Source: an uncultured Streptococcus sp. (GTDB taxonomy: Bacteria; Bacillota; Bacilli; Lactobacillales; Streptococcaceae). From it: DNA of 16,884 nt. The stretch lies in the NCBI RefSeq assembly GCF_938020365.1, contig NZ_CALIIB010000046.1, positions 1 to 16,884 on the forward strand. Direction: 5' to 3'. Positions 1-6,259 of the stretch are shown piece after piece; position 1 is the first letter of the stretch, and each line of letters begins with the position of its first letter. The notes beneath the pieces were generated by a model, which did no database searches, was not told the origin of the DNA, and saw nothing but the letters and a program-made list of their open reading frames with translations. The position numbers were made by a program, and so were the translations under genes.

Positions 1-892
1 AGAATTCTTCAAGAAGAGCTTTTTCTTTTTTGTTTACAAAGTAAGTGTGGTATGACTTGAATTCCTCTACAAATTCGTCATAAACTTCCTTATCAATAAT
101 TACCGCTTGCTCAGATGCGCAGACCATACCATTGTCAAATGATTTAGACATCACGATATCATGAGCTGCTTGGCGAAGGTCAGCAGATTTTTCGATGTAA
201 GCTGGTACGTTTCCGGCACCAACCCCAAGAGCTGGTTTTCCGCAAGAGTAGGCAGCCTTAACCATGGCATTACCACCTGTTGCAAGGATTGTTGCAATAC
301 CATCGTGGTTCATCAAAGCTGCTGTTGCCTCCATAGATGGCTGAGTGATCCATTGCACACAGTTTTCAGGTGCGCCAGCTGCGATTGCTGCGTCACGAAC
401 GATTTGCGCTGCGTGAGCAGATGATTCTTGAGCAGATGGGTGGAAGGCAAAAACGATTGGGTTACGTGTCTTCAAGGCAATCAATGCTTTAAAAATTGCT
501 GTTGATGTTGGGTTCGTTGTTGGAGTGATACCACAAATAACTCCGACAGGCTCCGCAATCTTTGTCAGTCCAGTAACAGGATCATCTTCGATAACACCAA
601 CAGTCTTCACACCACGCATGTTGTTGACAACGTGTTCACAGGCAAAGAGGTTTTTCGTTGCCTTGTCTTCAAATACACCACGACCAGTTTCTTCAACCGC
701 ATGTTGAGCAAGGATCCCGTGCGCATCAAGAGCTGCAACTGAAGCTTTTGCTACGATGTAATCTACTTGCTCTTGATTTAGTTTTCTCATTTCTTCAAGA
801 GCTAGGAGACCTTTTTGCACAAGCTCGTCAACATGTTTTTCTGCCGCTAGTACTTTATCTTCTTGTTCAACAGTTTTCTTCTTATCAGCCAT
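1..892 (-). CDS. adhE: Bifunctional acetaldehyde-CoA/alcohol dehydrogenase AdhE, N-terminal part
   Basis: AdhE reduces acetyl-CoA to acetaldehyde and then to ethanol, reoxidising two NADH per ethanol in mixed-acid fermentation, and it assembles into cytoplasmic filaments (spirosomes). Only the first 297 codons lie in the window; the gene runs off the left edge, so just the aldehyde dehydrogenase half is seen. The start is the ATG at 892, which reads MADKKKTVEQ and follows a strong GGAGGA with 5 nt spacing. Visible family signatures are EPVGVICGITPTTNPTSTA, then ILATGGNAMV, and the catalytic cysteine in the motif NGMVCASEQA at about residue 258. No frameshift is seen. The full protein is normally near 880 residues, with an iron-dependent alcohol dehydrogenase domain beyond the edge. 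A promoter and a Rex operator lie directly upstream. Confidence 0.96.
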   Translation of the reverse strand, partial: MADKKKTVEQEDKVLAAEKHVDELVQKGLLALEEMRKLNQEQVDYIVAKASVAALDAHGILAQHAVEETGRGVFEDKATKNLFACEHVVNNMRGVKTVGVIEDDPVTGLTKIAEPVGVICGITPTTNPTSTAIFKALIALKTRNPIVFAFHPSAQESSAHAAQIVRDAAIAAGAPENCVQWITQPSMEATAALMNHDGIATILATGGNAMVKAAYSCGKPALGVGAGNVPAYIEKSADLRQAAHDIVMSKSFDNGMVCASEQAVIIDKEVYDEFVEEFKSYHTYFVNKKEKALLEEF

Positions 893-942
893 TATAGTCC
901 TCCAATGGTTTCTGCCAAAAGGTTAAATAAAGACTTTAACCT

Positions 943-960
943 TTGTTAATTATTTCACAA
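943..960. promoter_or_regulatory. Rex (NADH-sensing repressor) operator of adhE
   Basis: TTGTTAA-TTAT-TTCACAA matches the Rex consensus TTGTGAA-N4-TTCACAA with one substitution. It covers the predicted adhE transcription start, so bound Rex should block initiation until NADH/NAD rises. Rex control of adhE is established in streptococci; the site here is read from the sequence. A second, weaker site with one perfect half (TTCACAA, 1009-1015) lies upstream of the -35. Confidence 0.8.
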
Positions 961-964
961 TATA

Positions 965-993
965 ATTATACTCTATTCCTACAAATTTGTAAA
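965..993 (-). promoter_or_regulatory. adhE promoter
   Basis: On the minus strand there is a -35 TTTACA (993-988), a 17-bp spacer and a perfect -10 TATAAT (970-965). The predicted start site near 958 falls inside the Rex operator and gives a leader of about 65 nt before the adhE ATG. Confidence 0.8.
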
Positions 994-1113
994 CACTTTC
1001 AACAAAAGTTCACAAACTTTTTATGGATTATTTTTTAAGCACTGATACTTCAAGCTTTTTTACTAAAGTCTCTATTTATTCTCAAAAATTTCACATACTT
1101 TTCTTTAAAAATG

Positions 1114-1127
1114 TGTTAGCGCTTTCT
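1114..1127. promoter_or_regulatory. Catabolite-responsive element (CcpA site), distant from adhE
   Basis: TGTTAGCGCTTTCT is close to the cre consensus TGWAANCGNTNWCA. It sits about 120 bp upstream of the adhE -35 and just past the terminator of the preceding operon. Its distance makes its role uncertain, although CcpA acting from upstream could modulate adhE. Confidence 0.5.
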
Positions 1128-1140
1128 TTTTTTGTCATAA

Positions 1141-1170
1141 AATGAGCTCGGCTAATTAACCGAGCTCGTT
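1141..1170 (-). terminator. Rho-independent terminator of the phosphatase-MORN-acyltransferase operon
   Basis: GAGCTCGG (1144-1151) pairs perfectly with CCGAGCTC (1160-1167) around an 8-nt loop, and flanking A/T bases lengthen the stem. On the minus strand the stem is followed by ATTTTATG, a moderate U tract. It begins right after the acyltransferase stop codon. Confidence 0.8.
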
Positions 1171-2985
1171 CTATGGCTTAACACTGCCATTTGAAGCGGC
1201 AGCCAAAGCCTCTTTTATCATGTTAGAGTAGAGTTTACCTCCCTCTGCCATAGACTCTGAATCTGCCCCATAATGGACATAGTCTGTTCCAATCCAAATC
1301 TGCGGATTATTAATCGCTACTTGATACCAGTCTGCTACATATACAAAATCGTATTTCTTAGCAAGTTCAAGTTCGTATTGTCGCATCTTAACAGGAATAC
1401 TACTTGGATCATTGGCTGTTCGGCCATCATATGGCGTGACTAAAATCAAGCGATGGCCTTTTGGCAAGAGCTCGATATACTGATCCAGCAATTCTTCATA
1501 ATTGTCAACCGGATTGGTTCCCAATGCCAAGACGACGTTTTGAAGCAGTGTTTGGTTAGCAATATCGTTCTTGAAAAATTCCAGACCAGACACTAAATTA
1601 CGGCTAACCACTGCATCGACTTGAGCGTCAGGTATAGCCTCTTGGATCCATTCAGCGGAGCGCAAGGTGACCGAATCACCAATAACAGTCGTTCCCTCTG
1701 CCACGTTATAATTTGTTGCAGTTTTCTGGTCTGCGTGCTTACGGGTTGTCTGCATTTTCGTATCGGCTTGGTTCAAAGAATTGACAATCAGGCTTTCCTC
1801 AAAGGCACCCACAGACGGAGCTGTGACGGTGATAATAAGCAAGATAAATGTCAGCGGAATGAAACTGTAGAAAATCGGCTTGGTGATGGATGTTACATTC
1901 ATCTCCTTGCCAAAAATCCGAGGCTTCCGTCCAGCTAAAGTCGGCTCTAAAATATAGAAGGAAAGAGCCGCAAAACCAAAACTCAAGATTGTAGTCAAAA
2001 GCACAGCCCATCCATTGCTCATCAACTGAGTAAAAATAATATAGAAAGGCCAATGGAAGAGGTAAACACCGTAGCTAGTATCTGCAATAAAGTTGAGAGG
2101 ACTAGGCTCCTTAATATTTGGCAATTTATCGTGCAAGATGCGGGTTGCTGCTATCATGACACAGGCCAGAAGTGTTGAAATCAAGAAACCAAATAAATAA
2201 GTCCACAAGCTGTCAAATTTCAAAATAAAGCTGAGCAAAAGAAGAAGAACAAAACTGCCAGCTAAAGCGATCAAGACTTGCTTGATTTCGACCTTTTCTT
2301 CCAGTTTCTTCATCTGAACGCCCACATTTCCAACTCCAGAGAAAGTCGCTAGCACTGTCCCAGCAAAGAAAGGAAAGACATGGGTCAAACTTGAGAAATA
2401 AATATTGGAGTAATTCTTGCTGAAAAAGGCTCCGATAAACATAGCCAAGAAACTGAACAGAAACAGAGCAGCTGAAGTCAGAGAGATCAGGCCACGATAT
2501 TGAGCAACTGACTTGCTAATCTTGCTAATTCCCCAAGCAGCCAAGCCCCAGAGGATATAGTAATGCACTTCCAGTGCTAAACTCCAAGTGTGAATCAGCA
2601 AATGCGGTACAAACTGGCTTTCATAACTGCCACCCGACATCATTTCATAAAAATTGGTCACAAAGCCAAAAGCGGCTGCAATCTGCGTCCCGATACCTGC
2701 TACAAAATCCCGACGAATCAATAAAGTAAAAGGCATGATGACCAAAATCATAAAAACGAGCGGAGGAACGATACGATAAAAGCGCCGTTTCAGAAAGCCC
2801 ATAATATCAATCGTCCGACTTCTTGTAAACTCATCAATCAATAATGAAGTAATCAAAAATCCTGAAAAAGTGAAAAAGATGTCCACTCCAATAAAACCTC
2901 CAGGAAAAACTCCCTGAAAGTAATGATAGAGTAACACCAAGACCAGTCCAGTAATCCGAACCAGTGAAAACCATCTAATGCGCAT
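1171..2985 (-). CDS. OatA-like membrane acyltransferase with C-terminal SGNH domain
   Basis: This is a 604-residue integral membrane acyltransferase-3 protein fused to an extracytoplasmic SGNH esterase-like domain, the architecture of peptidoglycan O-acetyltransferase OatA and related wall-polymer acetyltransferases. The N-terminal part (about residues 1-380) has around ten hydrophobic helices and opens with RITGLVLVLLYHYF, carrying the family's catalytic-type histidine. The SGNH part (about 430-600) shows GDS with Ser438, GTN with Asn491, and Asp568/His571 in the motif GTDYVHYG. I chose the ATG at 2985 because it has AAGGAA upstream and begins MRIRWFSLVRITG as homologues do; an in-frame ATG at 3027 has no ribosome site and would overlap the upstream gene far more. 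It overlaps the MORN gene by 11 nt, which indicates translational coupling. The acceptor (muramic acid, teichoic acid or other) cannot be told from sequence. Confidence 0.88.
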   Translation of the reverse strand: MRIRWFSLVRITGLVLVLLYHYFQGVFPGGFIGVDIFFTFSGFLITSLLIDEFTRSRTIDIMGFLKRRFYRIVPPLVFMILVIMPFTLLIRRDFVAGIGTQIAAAFGFVTNFYEMMSGGSYESQFVPHLLIHTWSLALEVHYYILWGLAAWGISKISKSVAQYRGLISLTSAALFLFSFLAMFIGAFFSKNYSNIYFSSLTHVFPFFAGTVLATFSGVGNVGVQMKKLEEKVEIKQVLIALAGSFVLLLLLSFILKFDSLWTYLFGFLISTLLACVMIAATRILHDKLPNIKEPSPLNFIADTSYGVYLFHWPFYIIFTQLMSNGWAVLLTTILSFGFAALSFYILEPTLAGRKPRIFGKEMNVTSITKPIFYSFIPLTFILLIITVTAPSVGAFEESLIVNSLNQADTKMQTTRKHADQKTATNYNVAEGTTVIGDSVTLRSAEWIQEAIPDAQVDAVVSRNLVSGLEFFKNDIANQTLLQNVVLALGTNPVDNYEELLDQYIELLPKGHRLILVTPYDGRTANDPSSIPVKMRQYELELAKKYDFVYVADWYQVAINNPQIWIGTDYVHYGADSESMAEGGKLYSNMIKEALAAASNGSVKP

Positions 2986-3388
2986 TTTGATAAATTCCTT
3001 GCTTGAACGTTCCTTCATAGACGACATTACTTTCTGTCGTCAGTTTTCCTTTACCATTGGCCTGACCGTTGGCAAACTCACCTTCATATTTCCAACCAGC
3101 CTTCGATGTAAAAGTACCCTTACCATCAAAAGTACCATTTCTGAAATGTCCTTTATAGCTATCCCCATTTTTAAATGTCAGGGTACCTTCGCCGTTCATC
3201 TTTCCGTGAACTAGACTGCCTTCATATTTTATCTTACCTTGATCCAACGTTAGCGCACCCTTACTAGGGATATTGGAGGTAAACACTAAAATTGCTGACA
3301 AGGCAATCACAGTCACAGCTAAGATTTCTAGATTCTGACGGGTCAGATAGATTTTATATTTATCGTAAAATTCTTTTATTTTATCCAT
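2975..3388 (-). CDS. Membrane-anchored MORN-repeat protein
   Basis: This 137-residue protein has a short basic N-terminus, one hydrophobic helix (about residues 21-40) and a C-terminal domain of MORN repeats. The aromatic cores at Tyr55, Tyr78, Tyr101 and Tyr124 recur exactly every 23 residues (YEG or YKG followed by F/L-x-N/H/Q-G and GxGxxT). The charge pattern predicts the N-terminus inside and the repeats outside the membrane. MORN repeats form beta-hairpin platforms that bind lipids, proteins or polymers; no enzymatic residues are seen. It starts 3 nt after the phosphatase stop, with GGATGA overlapping that stop as the ribosome site, and overlaps the acyltransferase gene by 11 nt. It may scaffold the acyltransferase; that role is inferred from context only. 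Confidence 0.85.
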   Translation of the reverse strand: MDKIKEFYDKYKIYLTRQNLEILAVTVIALSAILVFTSNIPSKGALTLDQGKIKYEGSLVHGKMNGEGTLTFKNGDSYKGHFRNGTFDGKGTFTSKAGWKYEGEFANGQANGKGKLTTESNVVYEGTFKQGIYQNAH

Positions 3389-3391
3389 TTT

Positions 3392-3814
3392 TCATCCATT
3401 TAAGCATTCTAGCCACTTGTGGCAACCAGCCAAAATCAGCTCATAAGTCTCATCGAAATCACCCGTGTACCAAGGATCTGGCACGCCGAGATCAGCAAAC
3501 TGGTAGATTTTATTCTGAAAATCCGCTGGCGCCATTTTCTTCAAATCTCGAATATTGGCTTCATCCATGCCGATGATATAGTCAAATTCTGCAAAATCTT
3601 GCGCTGAAATCTGCTGAGAAGTCTTTCCTTTGTTATAAGAAATCGCATGTTTCTTAAAAATAGCCTGAGTCCCTTGATGTATAGGGTTGCCATGCTCCCA
3701 GCTGGACGTCGCACGACTCTCAATATGTAGGTCATCGGTCAGACTTTTCATAACAAACTCTGCCATCGGACTGCGACAGATATTTCCTAAACAAACAAAT
3801 ACAATTTTCTTCAT
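3392..3814 (-). CDS. Low-molecular-weight protein tyrosine phosphatase
   Basis: A 140-residue cytoplasmic phosphatase that hydrolyses phosphotyrosine through a cysteinyl-phosphate intermediate. The P-loop CLGNICRS lies at residues 8-15 with nucleophile Cys8 and Arg14 (C-X5-R), and the general acid is Asp113 in the motif VPDPWYTG. The length is normal for the family. In streptococci such enzymes act on tyrosine-phosphorylated proteins, including regulators of capsule and wall synthesis; the partner here is unknown. The ATG at 3814 has no Shine-Dalgarno sequence and lies 6 nt after an extended -10 box, so the message may be leaderless. It is the first gene of a tight operon with the MORN and acyltransferase genes. 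Confidence 0.93.
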   Translation of the reverse strand: MKKIVFVCLGNICRSPMAEFVMKSLTDDLHIESRATSSWEHGNPIHQGTQAIFKKHAISYNKGKTSQQISAQDFAEFDYIIGMDEANIRDLKKMAPADFQNKIYQFADLGVPDPWYTGDFDETYELILAGCHKWLECLNG

Positions 3815-3820
3815 AGATCT

Positions 3821-3829
3821 ATTATACCA
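3821..3829 (-). promoter_or_regulatory. Extended -10 promoter abutting the phosphatase start codon
   Basis: The minus strand reads TGGTATAATAGATCTATG: a TGn-extended perfect -10, six bases, then the ATG at 3814. The -35 region (CCGCAG) is poor. Initiation about 7 nt downstream would start the RNA at or next to the A of the ATG. Another TATAAT lies further upstream at 3906-3901 without a clear -35 and could give a longer leader. Confidence 0.7.
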
Positions 3830-3975
3830 GAATAAAAAGAAAACTGCGGAGCTTTCTCGATTATTCTGTGACAGCGGAAGCGGACTCTGAAAAACAGCTA
3901 ATTATACCGACTTACATAAGAGTGCAGATCATTGAGGCGGTTACCTACTCAATCTAGCTTGCACCAGATTCAACT

Positions 3976-4551
3976 TTACTTTTCTTCAGAAAGATATTCA
4001 AAACTTAATTGTAGCCATTTAGCCTGCCAGTTTTTCTTGCGGATTCTTTGCATATAAAGCTTCTTTCGATCCGCATCCGCTAAAAAATGCGGTGTTGGTC
4101 GCACCTGAAATGCTCGAATATCTGCCAAGCCATAGGGCGCAAAAAGCTCTAACTTATCATTTTCCAGCAATCGAAGACCGATAGCTGTGCAGCACTCAGG
4201 ATACTTGCTCATGGCATCTTTCGAGCTAGTATAGGGCTGGGTGTTGGGACTATGAATGTGCATATAAACTTGATTTTTCAGCTCCCAAGAATAAGCGGGA
4301 AAAGCTTTTCTCAGCTCCATCTCCAGCTGCAAAGTTTTCTCATAAGACACAGTTGGATCAAAGAATATAACATCCACATCCGTTTCGGCATCAAAGCCCG
4401 ACTTGCCAGACAAGATATTCCAGATGAAATTTCTGATACTGCCCGCAGCCAGCCAAGAGTCCTCGAGCCGCAAACTGCGGATTATTTCCAAAATCGCTCG
4501 GATAGCCTGATCCTGACCCAGTCTATCTAAAATCTCCAGATCTGTCATCAT
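3976..4551 (-). CDS. Nucleotidyltransferase-fold family protein
   Basis: This 191-residue protein resembles the COG3575/PF06042 family, a predicted nucleotidyltransferase fold of unknown substrate. A polymerase-beta-like signature is visible: AAGSIRNFIWN (residues 35-45) followed by ETDVDVIFFD (56-65), with Asp58 and Asp60 as probable metal ligands. A later conserved stretch runs YPECCTAIGLRL. The reaction is not known and should not be assumed. The gene overlaps the ruvB stop codon (TGA and ATG share bases), so it is co-transcribed and translationally coupled with ruvB. Two consecutive ATG codons (4551 and 4548) are possible; AAGGA lies very close to both, and the second gives slightly better spacing. 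Confidence 0.82.
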   Translation of the reverse strand: MMTDLEILDRLGQDQAIRAILEIIRSLRLEDSWLAAGSIRNFIWNILSGKSGFDAETDVDVIFFDPTVSYEKTLQLEMELRKAFPAYSWELKNQVYMHIHSPNTQPYTSSKDAMSKYPECCTAIGLRLLENDKLELFAPYGLADIRAFQVRPTPHFLADADRKKLYMQRIRKKNWQAKWLQLSFEYLSEEK

Positions 4552-5546
4552 TCCTTCATATACTCATATCCTAGATGCTCATAGGCTTTGCGGGTAGCCA
4601 CGCGCCCAGTCCGAGTTCGCATGACAAAACCCTTCTGAATCAGGTAAGGCTCATACATGTCCTCTACCGTTTCGCGCTCCTCAGCAATATTGACCGAAAG
4701 TGTCCCCAGTCCGACTGGACCACCCCCATAAACTTCAATCATGGTTCGTAGGATTTTCTGATCCACATAGTCCAGCCCTTCTCGGTCCACGTCCAGCATG
4801 GAGAGAGCTTGGTCGGTTATCTTATCATCAATCAGGCCATTACCCATAATCTGGGCGTAGTCCCGCACCCGCTTGAGCAGACGATTGGCAATCCGCGGTG
4901 TGCCTCGGCTACGCAGAGCCAGCTCCCGAGCAGCCTCGTGGGTAATATCCATCTCAAAAATCTCTGCCGTCCGCTCGACGATTTCGGTCAAATCGCCGGC
5001 TTCATAATACTCCATATGACCGGTAATCCCAAAACGAGCCCGCAGAGGATTGGACAGCATGCCCGCCCGAGTGGTCGCCCCAATTAATGTGAAAGGCGGC
5101 AATTCCAGATGGACGCTGCGACTGGTTTCACCAGTCCCAATCATAATGTCAATGTAAAAGTCCTCCATGGCGCTATACAGCACTTCCTCTACCGCCATAG
5201 GCAAACGGTGAATCTCATCGATAAAGAGGACATCGCCTGGTTCCAAATCATTAAGAATGGCCACCAAATCACCAGCCTTTTCAATGACCGGACCAGAAGT
5301 CTGCTTGATATTCACACCGAGTTCGTTGGCGATGACAAAGGCCATAGTCGTCTTTCCCAGACCTGGAGGACCAAAAAGCAAAGTATGGTCCAACGCCTCA
5401 TCCCGCAATTTAGCCGCTTCGATAAAAATCTTCAGCTGATCCTTAACCTTATCCTGACCGATATATTCTCGTAAATACTGAGGACGGAGGGTACGTTCTA
5501 CCAGCTCCTCATCCCCCATTAATTCATTATCTAAAATTCTACTCAT
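4548..5546 (-). CDS. ruvB: Holliday junction branch migration DNA helicase RuvB
   Basis: RuvB is the AAA+ hexameric motor that, with RuvA, drives Holliday junction branch migration in recombinational repair and fork restart. The 332-residue product has Walker A GPPGLGKT (59-66), Walker B LFIDE (Asp110/Glu111), sensor 1 in GATTRAG (157-162), an arginine-finger region in LRARFGI (about 168-174) and a C-terminal winged helix (LGTLSVNIAEERETVEDMYE). The start is the ATG at 5546 (MSRILDNELMG), which gives the usual family length; an in-frame ATG at 5615 would add 23 non-conserved residues and cross the promoter and the small-RNA terminator. There is no Shine-Dalgarno, and an extended -10 ends 6 nt before the ATG. 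It is followed by the overlapping nucleotidyltransferase-like gene. Confidence 0.97.
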   Translation of the reverse strand: MSRILDNELMGDEELVERTLRPQYLREYIGQDKVKDQLKIFIEAAKLRDEALDHTLLFGPPGLGKTTMAFVIANELGVNIKQTSGPVIEKAGDLVAILNDLEPGDVLFIDEIHRLPMAVEEVLYSAMEDFYIDIMIGTGETSRSVHLELPPFTLIGATTRAGMLSNPLRARFGITGHMEYYEAGDLTEIVERTAEIFEMDITHEAARELALRSRGTPRIANRLLKRVRDYAQIMGNGLIDDKITDQALSMLDVDREGLDYVDQKILRTMIEVYGGGPVGLGTLSVNIAEERETVEDMYEPYLIQKGFVMRTRTGRVATRKAYEHLGYEYMKE

Positions 5547-5552
5547 AGAACT

Positions 5553-5561
5553 ATTATAGCA
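5553..5561 (-). promoter_or_regulatory. Extended -10 promoter abutting the ruvB start codon
   Basis: The minus strand reads TGCTATAATAGTTCTATG: TGn plus a perfect -10 TATAAT, then six bases and the ruvB ATG. No good -35 is seen (ACTTCC). The predicted transcription start coincides with the A of the ATG, implying a leaderless mRNA. It is nearly identical to the arrangement at the phosphatase gene. Confidence 0.75.
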
Positions 5562-5603
5562 AAAAATAGGGCAGAGGAAGTAATCCGACCCGCTTCTGAG
5601 CAC

Positions 5604-5629
5604 AAAAAAAGCCACCGAATTTGGTGGCT
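5604..5629 (-). terminator. Terminator of the csRNA gene
   Basis: On the minus strand AGCCACC (5629-5623), loop AAATTC and GGTGGCT (5616-5610) form a perfect 7-bp stem that runs straight into seven T residues (5610-5604). It insulates the ruvB promoter, which begins about 40 bp further on. Confidence 0.88.
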
Positions 5630-5698
5630 CTTATGGGAGATTATTATGAAAAAGTTTTAGGATTTCTATCAAATAAAGTTAGGAGGTCTTCATTTGAT
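5604..5698 (-). ncRNA. cia-dependent small RNA (csRNA)
   Basis: A small RNA of about 95 nt is predicted from a CiaR-type promoter, a start near 5698 and a strong terminator. The 5' end folds into a perfect 7-bp stem, ATCAAAT (5698-5692) with ATTTGAT (5674-5668), whose 17-nt loop carries CCTCCT (5686-5681), the anti-Shine-Dalgarno sequence. The unpaired middle contains CTTTTTCATAATAATCTCCC (5654-5635), complementary to a ribosome site plus start codon. These are the hallmarks of streptococcal csRNAs, which CiaRH activates and which base-pair with translation initiation regions, the competence precursor comC being the known pneumococcal target. No reading frame is supported. The family call rests on promoter and structure, not on a homology search. 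Confidence 0.87.
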
Positions 5699-5704
5699 GG
5701 TATT

Positions 5705-5737
5705 AGTATAACTTCCTTATCTTAAAATTTGCTTAAA
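5705..5737 (-). promoter_or_regulatory. CiaR-dependent promoter of the csRNA
   Basis: On the minus strand TTTAAG-CAAAT-TTTAAG (5737-5721) is a perfect CiaR direct repeat. It is followed 10 bp later by the -10 TATACT (5710-5705), which is the spacing typical of CiaR-activated promoters. The repeat takes the place of a normal -35. Confidence 0.88.
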
Positions 5738-5837
5738 GAAAAAATATTTTTTAAAAATAAAATACTTTTAAACATCTTACTAAGATGATACAAACTAATA
5801 TGAATTGTTCAGTCTGATTAAAATAGCCACTATTTCA

Positions 5838-5866
5838 TTGACTGCCTCAGGAACTCATGATACAAT
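5838..5866 (+). promoter_or_regulatory. Promoter of the YiaAB-like gene
   Basis: -35 TTGACT (5838-5843), 17-bp spacer and -10 TACAAT (5861-5866) preceded by TGA (extended -10). The start site is expected near 5873, leaving a leader of about 22 nt with AGGAGA as ribosome site. Confidence 0.82.
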
Positions 5867-5894
5867 GAAAAAAATCGAAAAGGAGATTTTAGAT

Positions 5895-6158
5895 ATGAAC
5901 AACCTTAAAAAGAAAACTTATCGGAATACACCAGCCTTTATGTTTATGGCTTGGGGCTCATTCGCCTTCTTTGTGACTCTTGTTCTCGTCGGCCTCTATA
6001 CTTTGAAAGAACCTTTGATGGTTAAAGGATACTATCTCATGGGTTCTGTCGGACTGATTTCTTCTTCATTCACTCTTGCAAAAGTTATCCGTGATAACCA
6101 AGAAGACGAAGAACGTTACAATCAAATTTTCCAACCACAAGACTTAGACAACCAATAA
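5895..6158 (+). CDS. Small YiaA/YiaB-type two-helix membrane protein
   Basis: An 87-residue membrane protein with two hydrophobic helices (about residues 13-36 and 45-62) and a hydrophilic acidic tail (RDNQEDEERYN). The pattern NTPAFMFMAWGSFAFF, then KGYYLMGSVGL and KVIRDNQEDEE matches the YiaA/YiaB two-helix domain family (PF05360), whose function is unknown. The start is the ATG at 5895, which has AGGAGA with good spacing; an in-frame ATG upstream at 5805 lies before the promoter -35 and is excluded. It is a monocistronic gene between its own promoter and a strong terminator, and the only plus-strand gene between ruvB and the bga locus. Confidence 0.83.
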   Translation: MNNLKKKTYRNTPAFMFMAWGSFAFFVTLVLVGLYTLKEPLMVKGYYLMGSVGLISSSFTLAKVIRDNQEDEERYNQIFQPQDLDNQ

Positions 6159-6169
6159 AATAAATAGTA

Positions 6170-6200
6170 AAAACGGCAGAGGGGGAATCTGCCGTTTTCT
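6170..6200. terminator. Bidirectional terminator between the YiaAB-like gene and galM
   Basis: AAAACGGCAGA (6170-6180) pairs perfectly with TCTGCCGTTTT (6188-6198) around a 7-nt G-rich loop. Both arms end in A/T runs, so it can stop plus-strand transcription from the small membrane gene and minus-strand transcription leaving galM. Confidence 0.88.
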
Positions 6201-6259
6201 TGTATCTTGAGGCTAGTATCGCCATGTAAGATACACTTCAAATGAAGCAATTTTAGTAT

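Noticed and set aside
1621..1938. Long plus-strand open frames inside the acyltransferase, ruvB, EIIC and bgaC genes
   Set aside because: They lie fully opposite genes with clear family motifs, lack ribosome sites and encode low-complexity, Cys/His-rich or unrecognisable proteins.
3931..3953. Inverted repeat ATTGAG/CTCAAT between the phosphatase and nucleotidyltransferase genes
   Set aside because: Only 6 bp with a long loop and no U tract; not supported as a terminator.
5547..5615. Upstream in-frame ATG (5615) that would lengthen RuvB by 23 residues
   Set aside because: It would span the ruvB -10 and part of the csRNA terminator, the added residues are not RuvB-like, and MSRILDNELMG at 5546 gives the family length.
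5647..5661. Tiny plus-strand frame ATGAAAAAGTTTTAG after GGGAG
   Set aside because: It is only four codons and is the complement of the csRNA pairing region; the mimicry of a ribosome site explains it better than translation.
5681..5714. AGGAGG followed by ATG and a four-codon frame on the plus strand
   Set aside because: It is the complement of the anti-Shine-Dalgarno loop of the csRNA; no real reading frame.
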